Shown here: piece by piece, positions 16,984-25,902 of the stretch
How the letters are laid out: each line of letters opens with the position of its first letter
Position numbering within the stretch: the first letter of the stretch is position 1
Assembly (NCBI RefSeq): GCF_020131355.1
Contig: NZ_JAHLEL010000047.1
Coordinates: forward strand, 372,001 to 436,000
Length of the DNA stretch: 64,000 nucleotides
Reading direction: 5' to 3'
DNA from: Pseudonocardia sp. ICBG1293
GTDB taxonomy: Bacteria; Actinomycetota; Actinomycetes; Mycobacteriales; Pseudonocardiaceae
Notes under the pieces: generated by a model
Told to the model about the DNA's origin: nothing
The model's database searches: none
Seen by the model: only the letters and a program-made list of their open reading frames with translations
Position numbers and translations under genes: made by a program

Positions 16984-17900
16984 AACTCGGCATGCTGACG
17001 GCCTGCCTGCCCTCGTGGTCGCTGGACTCCATCGCGGCGTTCGCGGCACGCACGGGATACGAGGCGTTGGAGGTGGCCTGCTGGCCCGCGACCGGGGGTC
17101 GCGACTTCGAAGCGGCGCATCTCCCGGTGGCGGCCCTCGACGCCGCGGTCGTCGACGCGACGCGCGCGACGATGGACGAACACGCCCTCGAGATCTCCGC
17201 ACTGGCCTACTACGAGAACAACCTGCACCCGGACCGCGCCCGGCGGGCCGAGATCCACGAGCACCTGCGGAGCACCATCGACGCCGCGGCCGTGCTCGGT
17301 GTGCCCTACGCCGGCACGTTCATCGGCCGCGACCCGGCCCGGTCGGTCCCCGACAACATGCGCGAGGCCGAGCGGGTCATGGCGCCGCTGGTGGAGTACG
17401 CCGGTGAACGCGGCGTACTCCTGGTGATCGAGAACTGCGTGATGGAGGGCTGGCACCCCGACGGCTACCCGGGCAACATCGCCTACTCCCCCGAGCTGTG
17501 GGAATGGATGTTCTCCCTGGGCCTCTACCTCAACTGGGACCCGTCGCACCTGATGTGGATCGGGATCGACCCGCTCGAGACGATCCTCCCGTACGCCGAC
17601 CGGATCGTGCACGCCCAGGCCAAGGACATCGAGCTCGACCCCCGGGCACGCAACCGGTTCGGTGCGTTCGGCACCGTCGACAAGGGCGACGACCCGTGGG
17701 CGACGGGATGGTGGCGCTACCGGGTACCGGGGCGGGGCCAGGTCGACTGGTCCGGGGTCGTCGACCGCCTGTACGAGGCGGGCTTCACCGGGACCCTGTC
17801 CGTCGAGCACGAGGACCCGCTGTGGGGCGGCACCGACGACCGGGTGCTCCGCGGGCTCGAGATCGCCCATCGAACGCTCCGTCCCCTGGTCGTCGGCTGA
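16980..17900 (+). CDS. TIM-barrel sugar isomerase/epimerase
   Basis: A 306-residue xylose-isomerase-like (AP endonuclease 2 superfamily) protein. The metal-binding residues typical of this fold are visible in VIENCVMEG (Glu), NWDPSHLMW (Asp/His), HAQAKDIE (His) and LSVEHEDP (Glu). GTG start overlaps the stop of the dehydrogenase gene. Together with Gfo/Idh and GMC enzymes, members of this superfamily act on keto-sugars or carry out C- and O-glycoside cleavage after oxidation. The exact reaction is unknown. Confidence 0.85.
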   Translation: MKLGMLTACLPSWSLDSIAAFAARTGYEALEVACWPATGGRDFEAAHLPVAALDAAVVDATRATMDEHALEISALAYYENNLHPDRARRAEIHEHLRSTIDAAAVLGVPYAGTFIGRDPARSVPDNMREAERVMAPLVEYAGERGVLLVIENCVMEGWHPDGYPGNIAYSPELWEWMFSLGLYLNWDPSHLMWIGIDPLETILPYADRIVHAQAKDIELDPRARNRFGAFGTVDKGDDPWATGWWRYRVPGRGQVDWSGVVDRLYEAGFTGTLSVEHEDPLWGGTDDRVLRGLEIAHRTLRPLVVG

Positions 17901-18062
17901 CGCCCCGCCGGGAAGCCCGCGCCCGGTCCGCCGGGGACCCACCACCCGGGAGCGCGGGGCGACCGGCGATCCGCCGTCCGCGTCGCGCGGACGTGCCCCG
18001 CCCCGTCCCGAACCCCGCCATCCGCTCCGGTCGACCGGAGCCACCGTTTCCAGGAGACCGCA

Positions 18063-19355
18063 ATGCCGCAGTCCCACGATCCCGCCGACACGGGGCTCGC
18101 CGGTGCCGCTCACCCGTCACCGGGCACGGCCCGGGCGTCGACCCGCCTCGTCGCGCTCTACGTACTGGCCCAGTTCGGCCTGTGGACCGCTCTGCTGACA
18201 CCGGTCACCGTGTCGCTCGCGCTCAAGGTCGCCGGCCTGGACGGAGCGAACAAGGCCACCGGGCTGGGCCTGATCCTGGGCGTCGGGGCCTTCATCGCGA
18301 TGATCTGCATGCCGCTCTGGGGTGCGCTGTCGGACCGGACCACGTCCCGGTTCGGGCGCAGACGCCCGTGGCTCGCGGCGGGGGTCGTCGTCGGCGGGGT
18401 CGGTCTCGTGGTCGTCGTGCTGGCCCCGAACATGCTGGTGGTCGGGCTCGGCTGGTGCCTGTGCCAGGCCGCGTTCAACGCCACCCAGGCCGCGCTCAAC
18501 GCCATCCTCCCCGACTACGTCCCCGACGAGCAGCGGGGCCGGGTGTCCGGGCTGCTCGGACTGACCCCGATCAGCGCAGTACTCCTGGGTACCCTGATCG
18601 TCCAGGTCGTGGGCAGCTCGTCGGCGTGGACGTTCCTGGTCCCGCTCGCCGTCGCCGCAGTGTTCGTCGGCCTGCTCGTCGCGGTGCTCCCCGATCGGCC
18701 GGCCGGCACCGATCCCGCCGCCGAGGCACCGGTCCGGTCGAACCCGCTCGAGTTCGTCCGCGGCTTCTGGATCAGCCCGCGGCGGCATCCGGACTTCGCC
18801 TGGGCCTTCCTCAGCCGGTTCCTCTTCTTCACCGGTGCCGCGTTCCTGCTGACCTACCAGGTCTACTTCCTCACCGACGGTCTCGGTGTCCCCACCGCCG
18901 AGGTGGCCGGGCGCGTGTTCGTCAGCACGCTGGTCAGCGCCGCGGTGACGATCACGGTGTCCGTGCTCGGCGGATGGCTGTCGGACCGTATCGGGAGACG
19001 GAAGCCGCTGGTCCTGGTCGCCGCCATGACCGGAGCGGTCGGGCTGCTGACGATCGGTACGTCGACCACCTTCACCCAGTTCCTCATCGGGAGCGCCGTG
19101 ACCTCGGTGGGCACGGGTCTCTACCACGCCATCGACCTCGCCCTGGTCGCGTCCGTCCTGCCGAACCCGGACGACGCGGCCAAGGACATGGGCACCTTCC
19201 AGATCGCGAGCTCGATCCCGCAGTCGCTCGCCCCGACGATCGCCCCGGTCTTCCTGCTGCTCGGCAACGGCGAGTACGTCGCCGTGTTCGTCGCGGCCGC
19301 CGTCTTCGCCGTGCTCGGTGCGATCGCGATCCAGCCCGTCCGCGGCGTCCGATGA
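18063..19355 (+). CDS. MFS sugar transporter (GPH/SUT-like motif)
   Basis: A 430-residue, 12-TM permease. ALSDRTTSRFGRRRPWL after TM2 is the loop typical of glycoside-pentoside-hexuronide and sucrose-type carriers, repeated in the second half as GWLSDRIGRRKPLVL. The start ATG at 18063 has AGGAGA 6 nt upstream. It lies between the isomerase gene and the GMC fusion gene, 38 nt before the latter. It very likely imports the substrate or product of this operon. Confidence 0.85.
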   Translation: MPQSHDPADTGLAGAAHPSPGTARASTRLVALYVLAQFGLWTALLTPVTVSLALKVAGLDGANKATGLGLILGVGAFIAMICMPLWGALSDRTTSRFGRRRPWLAAGVVVGGVGLVVVVLAPNMLVVGLGWCLCQAAFNATQAALNAILPDYVPDEQRGRVSGLLGLTPISAVLLGTLIVQVVGSSSAWTFLVPLAVAAVFVGLLVAVLPDRPAGTDPAAEAPVRSNPLEFVRGFWISPRRHPDFAWAFLSRFLFFTGAAFLLTYQVYFLTDGLGVPTAEVAGRVFVSTLVSAAVTITVSVLGGWLSDRIGRRKPLVLVAAMTGAVGLLTIGTSTTFTQFLIGSAVTSVGTGLYHAIDLALVASVLPNPDDAAKDMGTFQIASSIPQSLAPTIAPVFLLLGNGEYVAVFVAAAVFAVLGAIAIQPVRGVR

Positions 19356-20796
19356 TCCACACCCACCGCAGAGAGCCGCTGAGGAGCACCGCGTGATCCC
19401 CTACCCCGACCGCTCGCTCGTCGCCCGCCTGCTCGACGTGCTGATCCCTCCCGACGTCCAGCCCGGGGCGACCGACGCGGGTGTGCTCGCGTGGCTCGAC
19501 GACGTCGCCGCCGATCACCACGCGCAGTACTGGACGACCCTGTTCACCCCCGGCCTCGACGCGCTCGCCGCGGACCTCGCAGCCGGTGCGGAGCTGGACA
19601 CGGAGCTGGTCGCCACGCTCGGCGGCCAGGACCGGCGTCCCGGTTGGACGGTGTCGCCCGCCACCTTCGTCGGCACGCTGGCCGACGTCGCCGCGCACGG
19701 CTACTACGGGCGCCGCGAGAGTGGATCGTGGCCCGGGATCGGCTACGACCCGGCGCCGAAGCTGCCCGTGCCCGACGTCGTACGGCACGTCGCACCCACC
19801 GAGTCCGGCCCCGAGGCCCTCGACGGCCGCTACGACGTCATCGTGGTCGGGGCGGGTGCCGGCGGTGGGGTGGCGGCGCGGGTGCTCACCGAGGCCGGTG
19901 CGCGGGTGCTGCTGCTGGACCGGGGCCGGTTCCTGACCACCGACGCCATCGGTCACGACCACCTGGCCAACCACCGGTTCTCGGCCTACGGGCACAACAC
20001 CGGCCCGGCGCGGGCGGGGAACCCGCGTGTCGTCGCGGACGCCGAGGGCGAGCACCGCATCGACGCGCCGCACGACTTCCGGTGGCACAACAACGCGATG
20101 ACCGTCGGCGGAGGTACCCGGGTCTATCAGGGCATGGCCTGGCGCTTCCAACCCGACGACTTCCGCATGGCCTCGCGTTACGGCGTCCCGGAGGGAAGCT
20201 CGCTCGCCGACTGGCCGCTCACCTACGACGAGCTGGAACCGTTCTACACCCGGGTCGAGCAGGAGTTCGGCGTGTGCGGTGACGGATCGGTGCACCGGTT
20301 CCAGGGACACCGCAGCGCCCCGTACCCCATGCCCGCACAGCCCGAGACCGCGGAGGCCGGGGTGCTCCGCAAGGGCGCCGAGGCCCTCGGCCTGAGTACC
20401 GGACCGGTCCCGCTCCTGATCAACACCGAGCACCGGCACGGCAGGGCGGCATGCGTCCGGTGCGGCCAGTGCATCGGTTTCGGCTGCCCGGTCGACGCCC
20501 GTGCGGGCTCCCACAACACGGTCATCCCGCTCGCGCTGGCCACCGGGCTGTGCCGGCTCGTGCCGGGGCAGTTCGTCGAGCGCGTCCTCGTCGACGGCTC
20601 CGGGAGGGCGACCGGGGTCGTCGTGGACGACCTGCGGACCGGCGTGCGACGCGAGGTCCGGGCCGGTGCCGTCGTGCTCGCCGCGGGCGCGATCGAGACG
20701 GCACGTCTGCTGCTCGCCAGTGCCACCACCGACTTCCCCGACGGGCTGGGCAACCGCACCGGCCACGTTGGTCGGCATCTGCAGGGGCACAACTAC

Positions 20797-21777
20797 GAGC
20801 GTCCGGCAGTAGAGGTGGCCGTGTGTCGGTGTTGGTAGAGACACGGACCTGCAAGTGATCATGGGATTGCTGATGTCCTGATGGTCGCCTGGAGGGTCCG
20901 TGCCTCTATTGCCAGAATCGCTGATCGACCCCCTCTGGGTCGAGTTCGCTGCCCTGATCGAGGCAGAGCGGCGCCCGGAGTTCGACCCGGCCCATCCGTG
21001 GGGATGTCACCGCCGCCGTATCCCCGACCGCCTGGTGTTCGAGCACGTGCTCGCGGCGTTGGTGCACGGCAGCGGCTACGAACGCATTGCCACCCCCGGC
21101 TGCTCGGACCGCACGATCCGCCGCCGTCTCGCCCAGTGGGCCGCCGCTGGCGTCGGGGAGCAGGTCCTTCGGGCCGCGCTGGCCGGCTATGACCAGATGA
21201 TCGGTCTCGACCTCGACGATCTGTCTGCCGACGGAGCGATCACCAAGGCTCCCTGCGGTGGCGAGGGCGCCGGCTGTAACCCGGTCGACCGGGGCAAACA
21301 GGGCACCAAACGCTCCGTGGTCTGCGACGGTGCGGGGATCCCGCTGCACCTGATCAGCGCCCGCGCCAATGACCACGACTCGCCGTTGCTGAAACCGACC
21401 CTGATCGGGATCTACGACATGATCGGGCCGCGGCCCGAGCGACCGTGCCTGCACCTGGACCGGGGCTATGACTCAGGCAAGACCCGCGATCTGCTCGAAC
21501 GACTCGGGTTCGACGCACAGATCGCCACCAAGGGCCGGCCCGCCCCGATCCAGGTCGGTAAGCGGTGGCCGGTCGAGCGCACCCATTCCTGGATGAACGG
21601 CTACGGCAAGCTGCGCCGGTTCACCGATCGCCGGAAGATCATCGTCGAGTTCTACCTCAACCTCGCCGCCGCGCTCACCGTGATCCGCCGGCTGATCAAC
21701 CGTGCCCGCAGCCGCTACCGCTGGACAACCCGACCCACGACCCGTCGACTCCGATAACCATCAATCGCCGGACGCTC
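20797..21777 (+). mobile_element. IS5-like insertion sequence copy 1, 981 bp
   Basis: The ends are GAGCGTCCGGC and its inverted copy, flanked by the target duplication TAC (20794-20796 and 21778-21780). The element is the same length as copy 2 at 58199 and nearly identical to it. It sits inside the GMC fusion gene. An ATG-rich leader of about 100 nt precedes the transposase. Confidence 0.92.
20900..21757 (+). CDS. IS5-like family transposase (copy 1)
   Basis: A 285-residue DDE transposase with DGAITKAPCGGE, LHLDRGYDSGKTRDLL and VERTHSWMNGYGKLRRFTDRR as the three catalytic blocks. It differs from the copy at 58302 at only a handful of residues (for example Gly/Val in GGEGAG and the last 20 residues). 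GTCCGTGCCTCTATTG encodes the start; ATG-containing and GTG alternatives are close. The frame is complete, so the element may be functional. Confidence 0.92.
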   Translation: MPLLPESLIDPLWVEFAALIEAERRPEFDPAHPWGCHRRRIPDRLVFEHVLAALVHGSGYERIATPGCSDRTIRRRLAQWAAAGVGEQVLRAALAGYDQMIGLDLDDLSADGAITKAPCGGEGAGCNPVDRGKQGTKRSVVCDGAGIPLHLISARANDHDSPLLKPTLIGIYDMIGPRPERPCLHLDRGYDSGKTRDLLERLGFDAQIATKGRPAPIQVGKRWPVERTHSWMNGYGKLRRFTDRRKIIVEFYLNLAAALTVIRRLINRARSRYRWTTRPTTRRLR

Positions 21778-22507
21778 TACGTCGGGGCGTTCGGGCTGTT
21801 CGACGACCCCGTGCAGGATCTGCACGGTCCCGGTGTCTCCATCGCGACCACCGAGTACACCCACGACCTGGGCGGGGAGGGGATCGGGGGCGGCGTGATC
21901 GCCAACGAGGTCGTCAAGATGCCCGCGCTGTTCCGGGTCTGGGCGGCTCCGCCGGGTGCTCCGCGGTGGGGGTACGACGCCAAGCAGTGGATGCGGGACG
22001 CCTACCTGCGTACGGCCCACCTGATGGGCCCGATCCAGGAGATCCCGAACCCGCAGGCACGCGTCACCCTCGCCGCCGACGTCCGGGACGCGCTGGGGCA
22101 CCGGGTCGCCCGGCTGTCCGGTGCCCAGCATCCGGAGAGCGTGCGCGCCGCGCACGCGCTGCGCCGACGCGCGGAGCAGTGGATGCACGCCTCCGGAGCC
22201 CGGCAGGTCTGGAGCCCACCGGTACAGACGGGCCTGTCCGCGGGCCAGCACCAGGCCGGGACCGCACGCATGGGGACCGGCCCCGGTGACTCGGTCACCG
22301 ACCCGTACGGCCGGGTGCACGGACACGCCGGGCTGTGGATCAGCGATGCCTCCCTGCACGTCACCAACGGCGGGGTGAACCCGGTTCTCACCATCCTCGC
22401 GCTGGCGTACCGCGGCATCGGCGAACTCGCGGCGAGCGGCGTCGGCGGCCGGTGACCTTCCGACGGGGTCGGCACCGCGCGAGGCCGTCCCCGCGGATGC
22501 GCAGAGA

Positions 22508-22552
22508 CAGAGGAGCGGGCCGCCACGTGTTCGTGGCGGCCCGCCCCCTCTG
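22508..22552. terminator. bidirectional terminator hairpin
   Basis: GCGGGCCGCCAC pairs with GTGGCGGCCCGC around a 6-nt loop GTGTTC, extended by CAGAG/CTCTG outer pairing. It lies between convergent gene ends at 22455 and 22571. Confidence 0.8.
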
Positions 22553-22570
22553 TGGTCCCTGCCCGCCGGC

Positions 22571-23923
22571 TCACACGGTGACGTCGTCCCGCTTCAGGAC
22601 GTCGTCCAGGTGCGCGGCGAGTGCCGCGGCCGTGGCGCGGTTGTCCGGGTCGGTCATCTCCTGCAGGTCGAAGAGCCCGGCCGACAGGCGTGACCCGCGC
22701 AGCCAGTCGAACAGCTCGGGCGAACCGGACCAGCGGTGCAGGCGCTCCATCCGCGTGCCGTAGAAGGACAGCAGGTCACGTGCGGTACGGGGGTTCTGCG
22801 CCGGTGGGGCCAGCGCGTTGCGGGCGACGTCGTCGAGATCGAGCGACTCCAGCTTCCCGACCACCGCCGCGCTGGGGGCGACCAGGCACGGCAACAGGGG
22901 CTGCAGCGTGATCACGTTCTCCGCGAAGACGGGCCTGGTCGGCTTCTGGGTGAGCCCGTCGGCGGAGCAGTCGACGTAGACGGTCCCCGGCGGAGTCGTG
23001 ATGCTGCCGCCCTCCAGGTGGACCCCGGTGGAGTCCATGCGCCGCACACGCCCCAGCCGCACCACGTTCTCGATCCCCCGGAGCCGGTCGAGCTCGGTGG
23101 AGCTGACCGTCGCGCAGCGGAAGGCGCCGGGAGTGACGGAGGGGTCGCGTCGGAGCACGAGACCCAGCTCCTCCAGCGCGCCGATCGCGGCGTCGGCCGA
23201 GTCGTGACCGTGCAGATACGTCAGCTCCCGGAACTGCGACACGGCCCCTTCGTGGCTGCGGTTGACCAACCACGCGTCACGCGGGGCGATCCACCTGATG
23301 CGGTCCGGATCGACCCCCTGGCTCAGCAGCCACAGACAGGCGTCCAGACCCGTCTTGCCCGCCCCGACGACGGTGAACCGTTCGGGCACTCCACCGAGCT
23401 CCACCAGCTGGTTGACCGGGACGACCTGCACCCCGTCCCCGACGGTGTAGCCCGGGCGCTTCATCGCGGGCACAGTGACGTTCACGTAGGAGGCGTCGAC
23501 GACCCGTTTCCTGACGATGATCTCGGTCGTGGCGCCGTTGACCAGAGACGTCGCGCGGGCAGTGCCCGGGGGCCCGTCCCCCGCCCCGGCGACGTCGTGC
23601 ATCGGCAGGTAGGTGACGCGGCCCGAGGCCAGCAGCACGTCACGCATGATGCGGTCGTAGTAGTCGAGGATCTCGTTGCGCGAGGCGAGGCTCGCCCCGA
23701 TGGAGTCGCTCGGCATGGCCCGGGAGTGGACCCCGTAGACGTTCGACGGCCCGTGCAACCGGACGAACGGGTACGACAGCGTCCAGTGGCCGCCGGGGGC
23801 GTGGTTGCGGTCCACCACGGCCATCGTGTGGTCGCTCTCGCCGACCAGTGCGTCGGCGAACGCCATGCCGGTCGCACCGGCACCGATGATCAGGTAGTCG
23901 ACGGTGATCGTTTCAGGAGACAT
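22571..23923 (-). CDS. FAD/NAD(P)-binding oxidoreductase
   Basis: A 450-residue flavoprotein with two Rossmann sites: YLIIGAGATGMAFADAL near residue 9 for FAD, and FTVVGAGKTGLDACLWLL near residue 185 for NAD(P). GGHWTLSYPFVRLHGPSNVYG early in the chain resembles group-B monooxygenase-like proteins, but I see no FxGxxxHxxxW fingerprint. ATG at 23923 was preferred to an upstream ATG because AGGG precedes it and the FAD motif follows in 9 residues. It is divergent from the TetR gene at 24122 with a perfect palindrome between, so probably regulated by it. Substrate unknown. Confidence 0.75.
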   Translation of the reverse strand: MSPETITVDYLIIGAGATGMAFADALVGESDHTMAVVDRNHAPGGHWTLSYPFVRLHGPSNVYGVHSRAMPSDSIGASLASRNEILDYYDRIMRDVLLASGRVTYLPMHDVAGAGDGPPGTARATSLVNGATTEIIVRKRVVDASYVNVTVPAMKRPGYTVGDGVQVVPVNQLVELGGVPERFTVVGAGKTGLDACLWLLSQGVDPDRIRWIAPRDAWLVNRSHEGAVSQFRELTYLHGHDSADAAIGALEELGLVLRRDPSVTPGAFRCATVSSTELDRLRGIENVVRLGRVRRMDSTGVHLEGGSITTPPGTVYVDCSADGLTQKPTRPVFAENVITLQPLLPCLVAPSAAVVGKLESLDLDDVARNALAPPAQNPRTARDLLSFYGTRMERLHRWSGSPELFDWLRGSRLSAGLFDLQEMTDPDNRATAAALAAHLDDVLKRDDVTV

Positions 23924-24068
23924 GTCCGCCCTCGGTCGTCGCTGGCTGTCGTCTGGGAAGGGGTGCACCTGGTCGGAACCGGCACGTCAGGCCGTCCGTC
24001 CGGTGTGGATACGCACCCGGGGTCACCGGTGGTGTCCGACCGCCACGGTATCCATGCTCAGCACTCGA

Positions 24069-24082
24069 TGCCATTTATGGCA
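24069..24082. promoter_or_regulatory. candidate TetR operator
   Basis: TGCCATTTATGGCA is a perfect 6+6 inverted repeat with a 2-nt centre, 40 nt before the TetR start and between the divergent FAD-oxidoreductase and TetR genes. Placement suggests autoregulation and control of the divergent gene. Confidence 0.5.
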
Positions 24083-24121
24083 GTTCATGTCACATCTGAC
24101 TGCCTGAGCTAGGGTCGCGCC

Positions 24122-24736
24122 ATGGAGCGAGCAGCGGTGCCCCTGCGAGATCGCAAGCGTCAGGCGGTGCGCACGGAAGTGATCGCGGTCGCGGTGGACC
24201 TCTTCCTCGACCACGGCTACGAGGCCGTCACCGTCGACCAGATCGCCGCGGCGGCCGGGCTGTCCTCGCGCAGCTTCTTCCGGTACTTCGCGAACAAGGA
24301 GGCCGTCTTCACCCAGCTGCTCGACGAGACCGGGACCGGCATCGCCGAGCGACTCGCCGGACGTCCGCCCCACGAGGAGCCCTGGCTCGCGCTGCGCCGT
24401 GCGTTCGACGACGTGATCGAGATGCTCGATGACGACGACGAGGAGAACCGGCGGTCGCTACGGACCATGCGACTCATCTACGACACGCCGGCGCTCTACG
24501 GCAGCCATCTGTGGAAGCAGACGCAGTGGAACAGACTCCTCGCCGACGCTCTCACCTCCCGACCGGCCGCCACGCCCTCCGCCGAGCAGCGCCTCCACGC
24601 AGGCGCCCTCGCCGCCGCGGCCGTCGCGTGCTTCGAGTACGCCCGAGCCGAGTGGGTCGACTGCGGCGGCACCCGGCCCGTGTCGGAGCTCCTCGACCTG
24701 GCGATGGGCGCCGTCCATCCGTTGCCCGACGCCTAG
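24122..24736 (+). CDS. TetR family transcriptional regulator
   Basis: A 204-residue regulator. The HTH domain runs over residues 15-60 (AVDLFLDHGYEAVTVDQIAAAAGLSSRSFFRYFANKEA, shown here only as the family-typical order of helices). The acidic stretch IEMLDDDDEEN follows near residue 100. ATG at 24122 is the natural start. It is divergent from the FAD oxidoreductase gene at 23923 and likely represses it. Ligand unknown. Confidence 0.88.
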   Translation: MERAAVPLRDRKRQAVRTEVIAVAVDLFLDHGYEAVTVDQIAAAAGLSSRSFFRYFANKEAVFTQLLDETGTGIAERLAGRPPHEEPWLALRRAFDDVIEMLDDDDEENRRSLRTMRLIYDTPALYGSHLWKQTQWNRLLADALTSRPAATPSAEQRLHAGALAAAAVACFEYARAEWVDCGGTRPVSELLDLAMGAVHPLPDA

Positions 24737-25059
24737 ACCGTCCGGTCCGGACGGCCCGGCGACCCCGGCGACCCCGACGTCACGATCCGGATCTCGCGAC
24801 CGTCCGGCGCGACGGCGGTGAGATCGGCCGGCCCGCGCTGCTCGCGACTGCAGCAGGACGACGCGGACCGCGTGTCCGCCGGAGCCCTCCCGTGGACGAG
24901 CCGGCGGGACGACACAGGCCCTCGGGCGGAGGTGGCCGATCGGCGAGGTCCGGGCCCGCAGACCGATCGCCGGAATCGACCGCCGCGGGGATGGGGTACT
25001 TTCTGCACTGAGTGCATGAAGGTGCGGACGCATCCCGTCACGAGAAGAGGTCGACGTCC
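24737..25059. other. 323-nt intergenic region
   Basis: No gene is recognisable on either strand. A short GTCCGG-t-CCGGAC hairpin just after the TetR stop may be a terminator. The downstream end carries the operator-like palindrome at 25002. A minus-strand frame here reads GPADLTAVAPDGREIRIV, which could be a gene remnant but matches nothing I can name. Confidence 0.4.
25002..25020. promoter_or_regulatory. palindromic operator upstream of the mycofactocin-type SDR
   Basis: TCTGCAC-TGA-GTGCATGAA, a perfect 6+6 palindrome (TGCACT-G-AGTGCA) 40 nt before the SDR start. It is the same as the site before the crotonase gene at 6609-6627 apart from the three central bases, and in the same orientation relative to the downstream gene. 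Confidence 0.55.
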
Positions 25060-25902
25060 ATGGGTTCGGTCGAGAACAAGGTCGCAGTGATCAGCGGTGC
25101 AGCCCGGGGGCAGGGCAGGGCTCACGCACTGCGCCTGGCGGAGGAGGGCGCCGACATCATCGCCCTCGACCTCTGCCGGGACATCGACTCGATGGACTAC
25201 CCCAACGCGACCTCGGCCGATCTCGCCGCGACCGTCTCGGAGATCGAGCGGACAGGGCGACGGGTCGTGGCGCGTGAGGTCGACGTCAGGGATGCAGCGG
25301 CCGTCAGGCTGGCCGTCGACGAGGGTGTTGCCACCCTCGGTCGGCTCGACATCGTCATCGCACAGGCGGGCATCGTCCGCTACACCGAGGCGGACTCGTA
25401 CACCGAGGAGATGCAGGTCTGGGCCGACATCCTGGGCGTCAACATCACCGGCTACTTCCACCTCGTCGAGGCCTCGATCCCGCACCTCGTCACGGGAGGG
25501 CGCGGCGGGTCGATCGTCATGACCGGCTCCACCGCGGCGACGCGTCCGGTCGGCGCCACCGGGGGCCGAGTCGCGTACATGGCGGCCAAGCACGGCGCGG
25601 TCGGCCTCATGAAGACCTACGCCCTCGCCCTGGCCGGCGACTGGATCCGGGTGAACGTGGTGCACCCCACCGGTGTCGTCTCGGGCATGACCGTGAACGC
25701 CACGGTGGAGACGCTGGCCGCCCGCGCCGCAGCCGACGAGGCCGACCAGGACAACTGGATCGCGCGGTCCCGGAACCTGCTCGACGTCGCCACCGTCGAA
25801 CCGGCCGACGTCACCGAGGCGATCATGTTCCTCGTGTCGGACCGGGCCCGCTACATCACCGGCGAGGAGATCAAGGTCGACGCGGGGTTCTCGCTGCTGT
25901 GA
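25060..25902 (+). CDS. SDR family oxidoreductase, mycofactocin-dependent type
   Basis: A 280-residue short-chain dehydrogenase. SGAARGQGRAHALRLAEEGADIIALDLC at the N-terminus (quoted in family terms: GAARGQGR with AxRLAEEGADI) is the signature of mycofactocin-dependent SDRs, which hold NAD tightly and pass electrons to the mycofactocin redox peptide. Catalytic Ser is in GSTAATRPV, Tyr and Lys in YMAAKHGAVG. ATG at 25060 follows AGAGG; an upstream ATG at 25012 lies inside the operator and is unlikely. It overlaps the next gene by 4 nt. It oxidises an alcohol; the shared operator with the crotonase gene hints at a common alicyclic-alcohol pathway. Confidence 0.87.
   Translation: MGSVENKVAVISGAARGQGRAHALRLAEEGADIIALDLCRDIDSMDYPNATSADLAATVSEIERTGRRVVAREVDVRDAAAVRLAVDEGVATLGRLDIVIAQAGIVRYTEADSYTEEMQVWADILGVNITGYFHLVEASIPHLVTGGRGGSIVMTGSTAATRPVGATGGRVAYMAAKHGAVGLMKTYALALAGDWIRVNVVHPTGVVSGMTVNATVETLAARAAADEADQDNWIARSRNLLDVATVEPADVTEAIMFLVSDRARYITGEEIKVDAGFSLL

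Larger units (their letters stand above)
19393..22455 (+). pseudogene. gluconate-dehydrogenase-subunit-3/GMC fusion, interrupted by an IS
   Basis: The gene starts at GTG 19393 behind GAGGAG and reads through a subunit-3-like domain (LLDVLIPPDVQPGA; HGYYGRRE near residue 115), the FAD site VVGAGAGGGVAAR, and the cysteine cluster CVRCGQCIGFGCPVDA. It is broken after codon 468 (Tyr at 20794-20796) by the IS at 20797. Translation resumes in frame at 21778 with YVGAFGLF and ends with TNGGVNPVLTILALAYR. Removing the IS and one TAC copy (984 nt) restores a 692-residue protein, so the insertion is recent. It is the last gene of the sugar operon and a paralogue of the gene at 3614. Confidence 0.9.
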
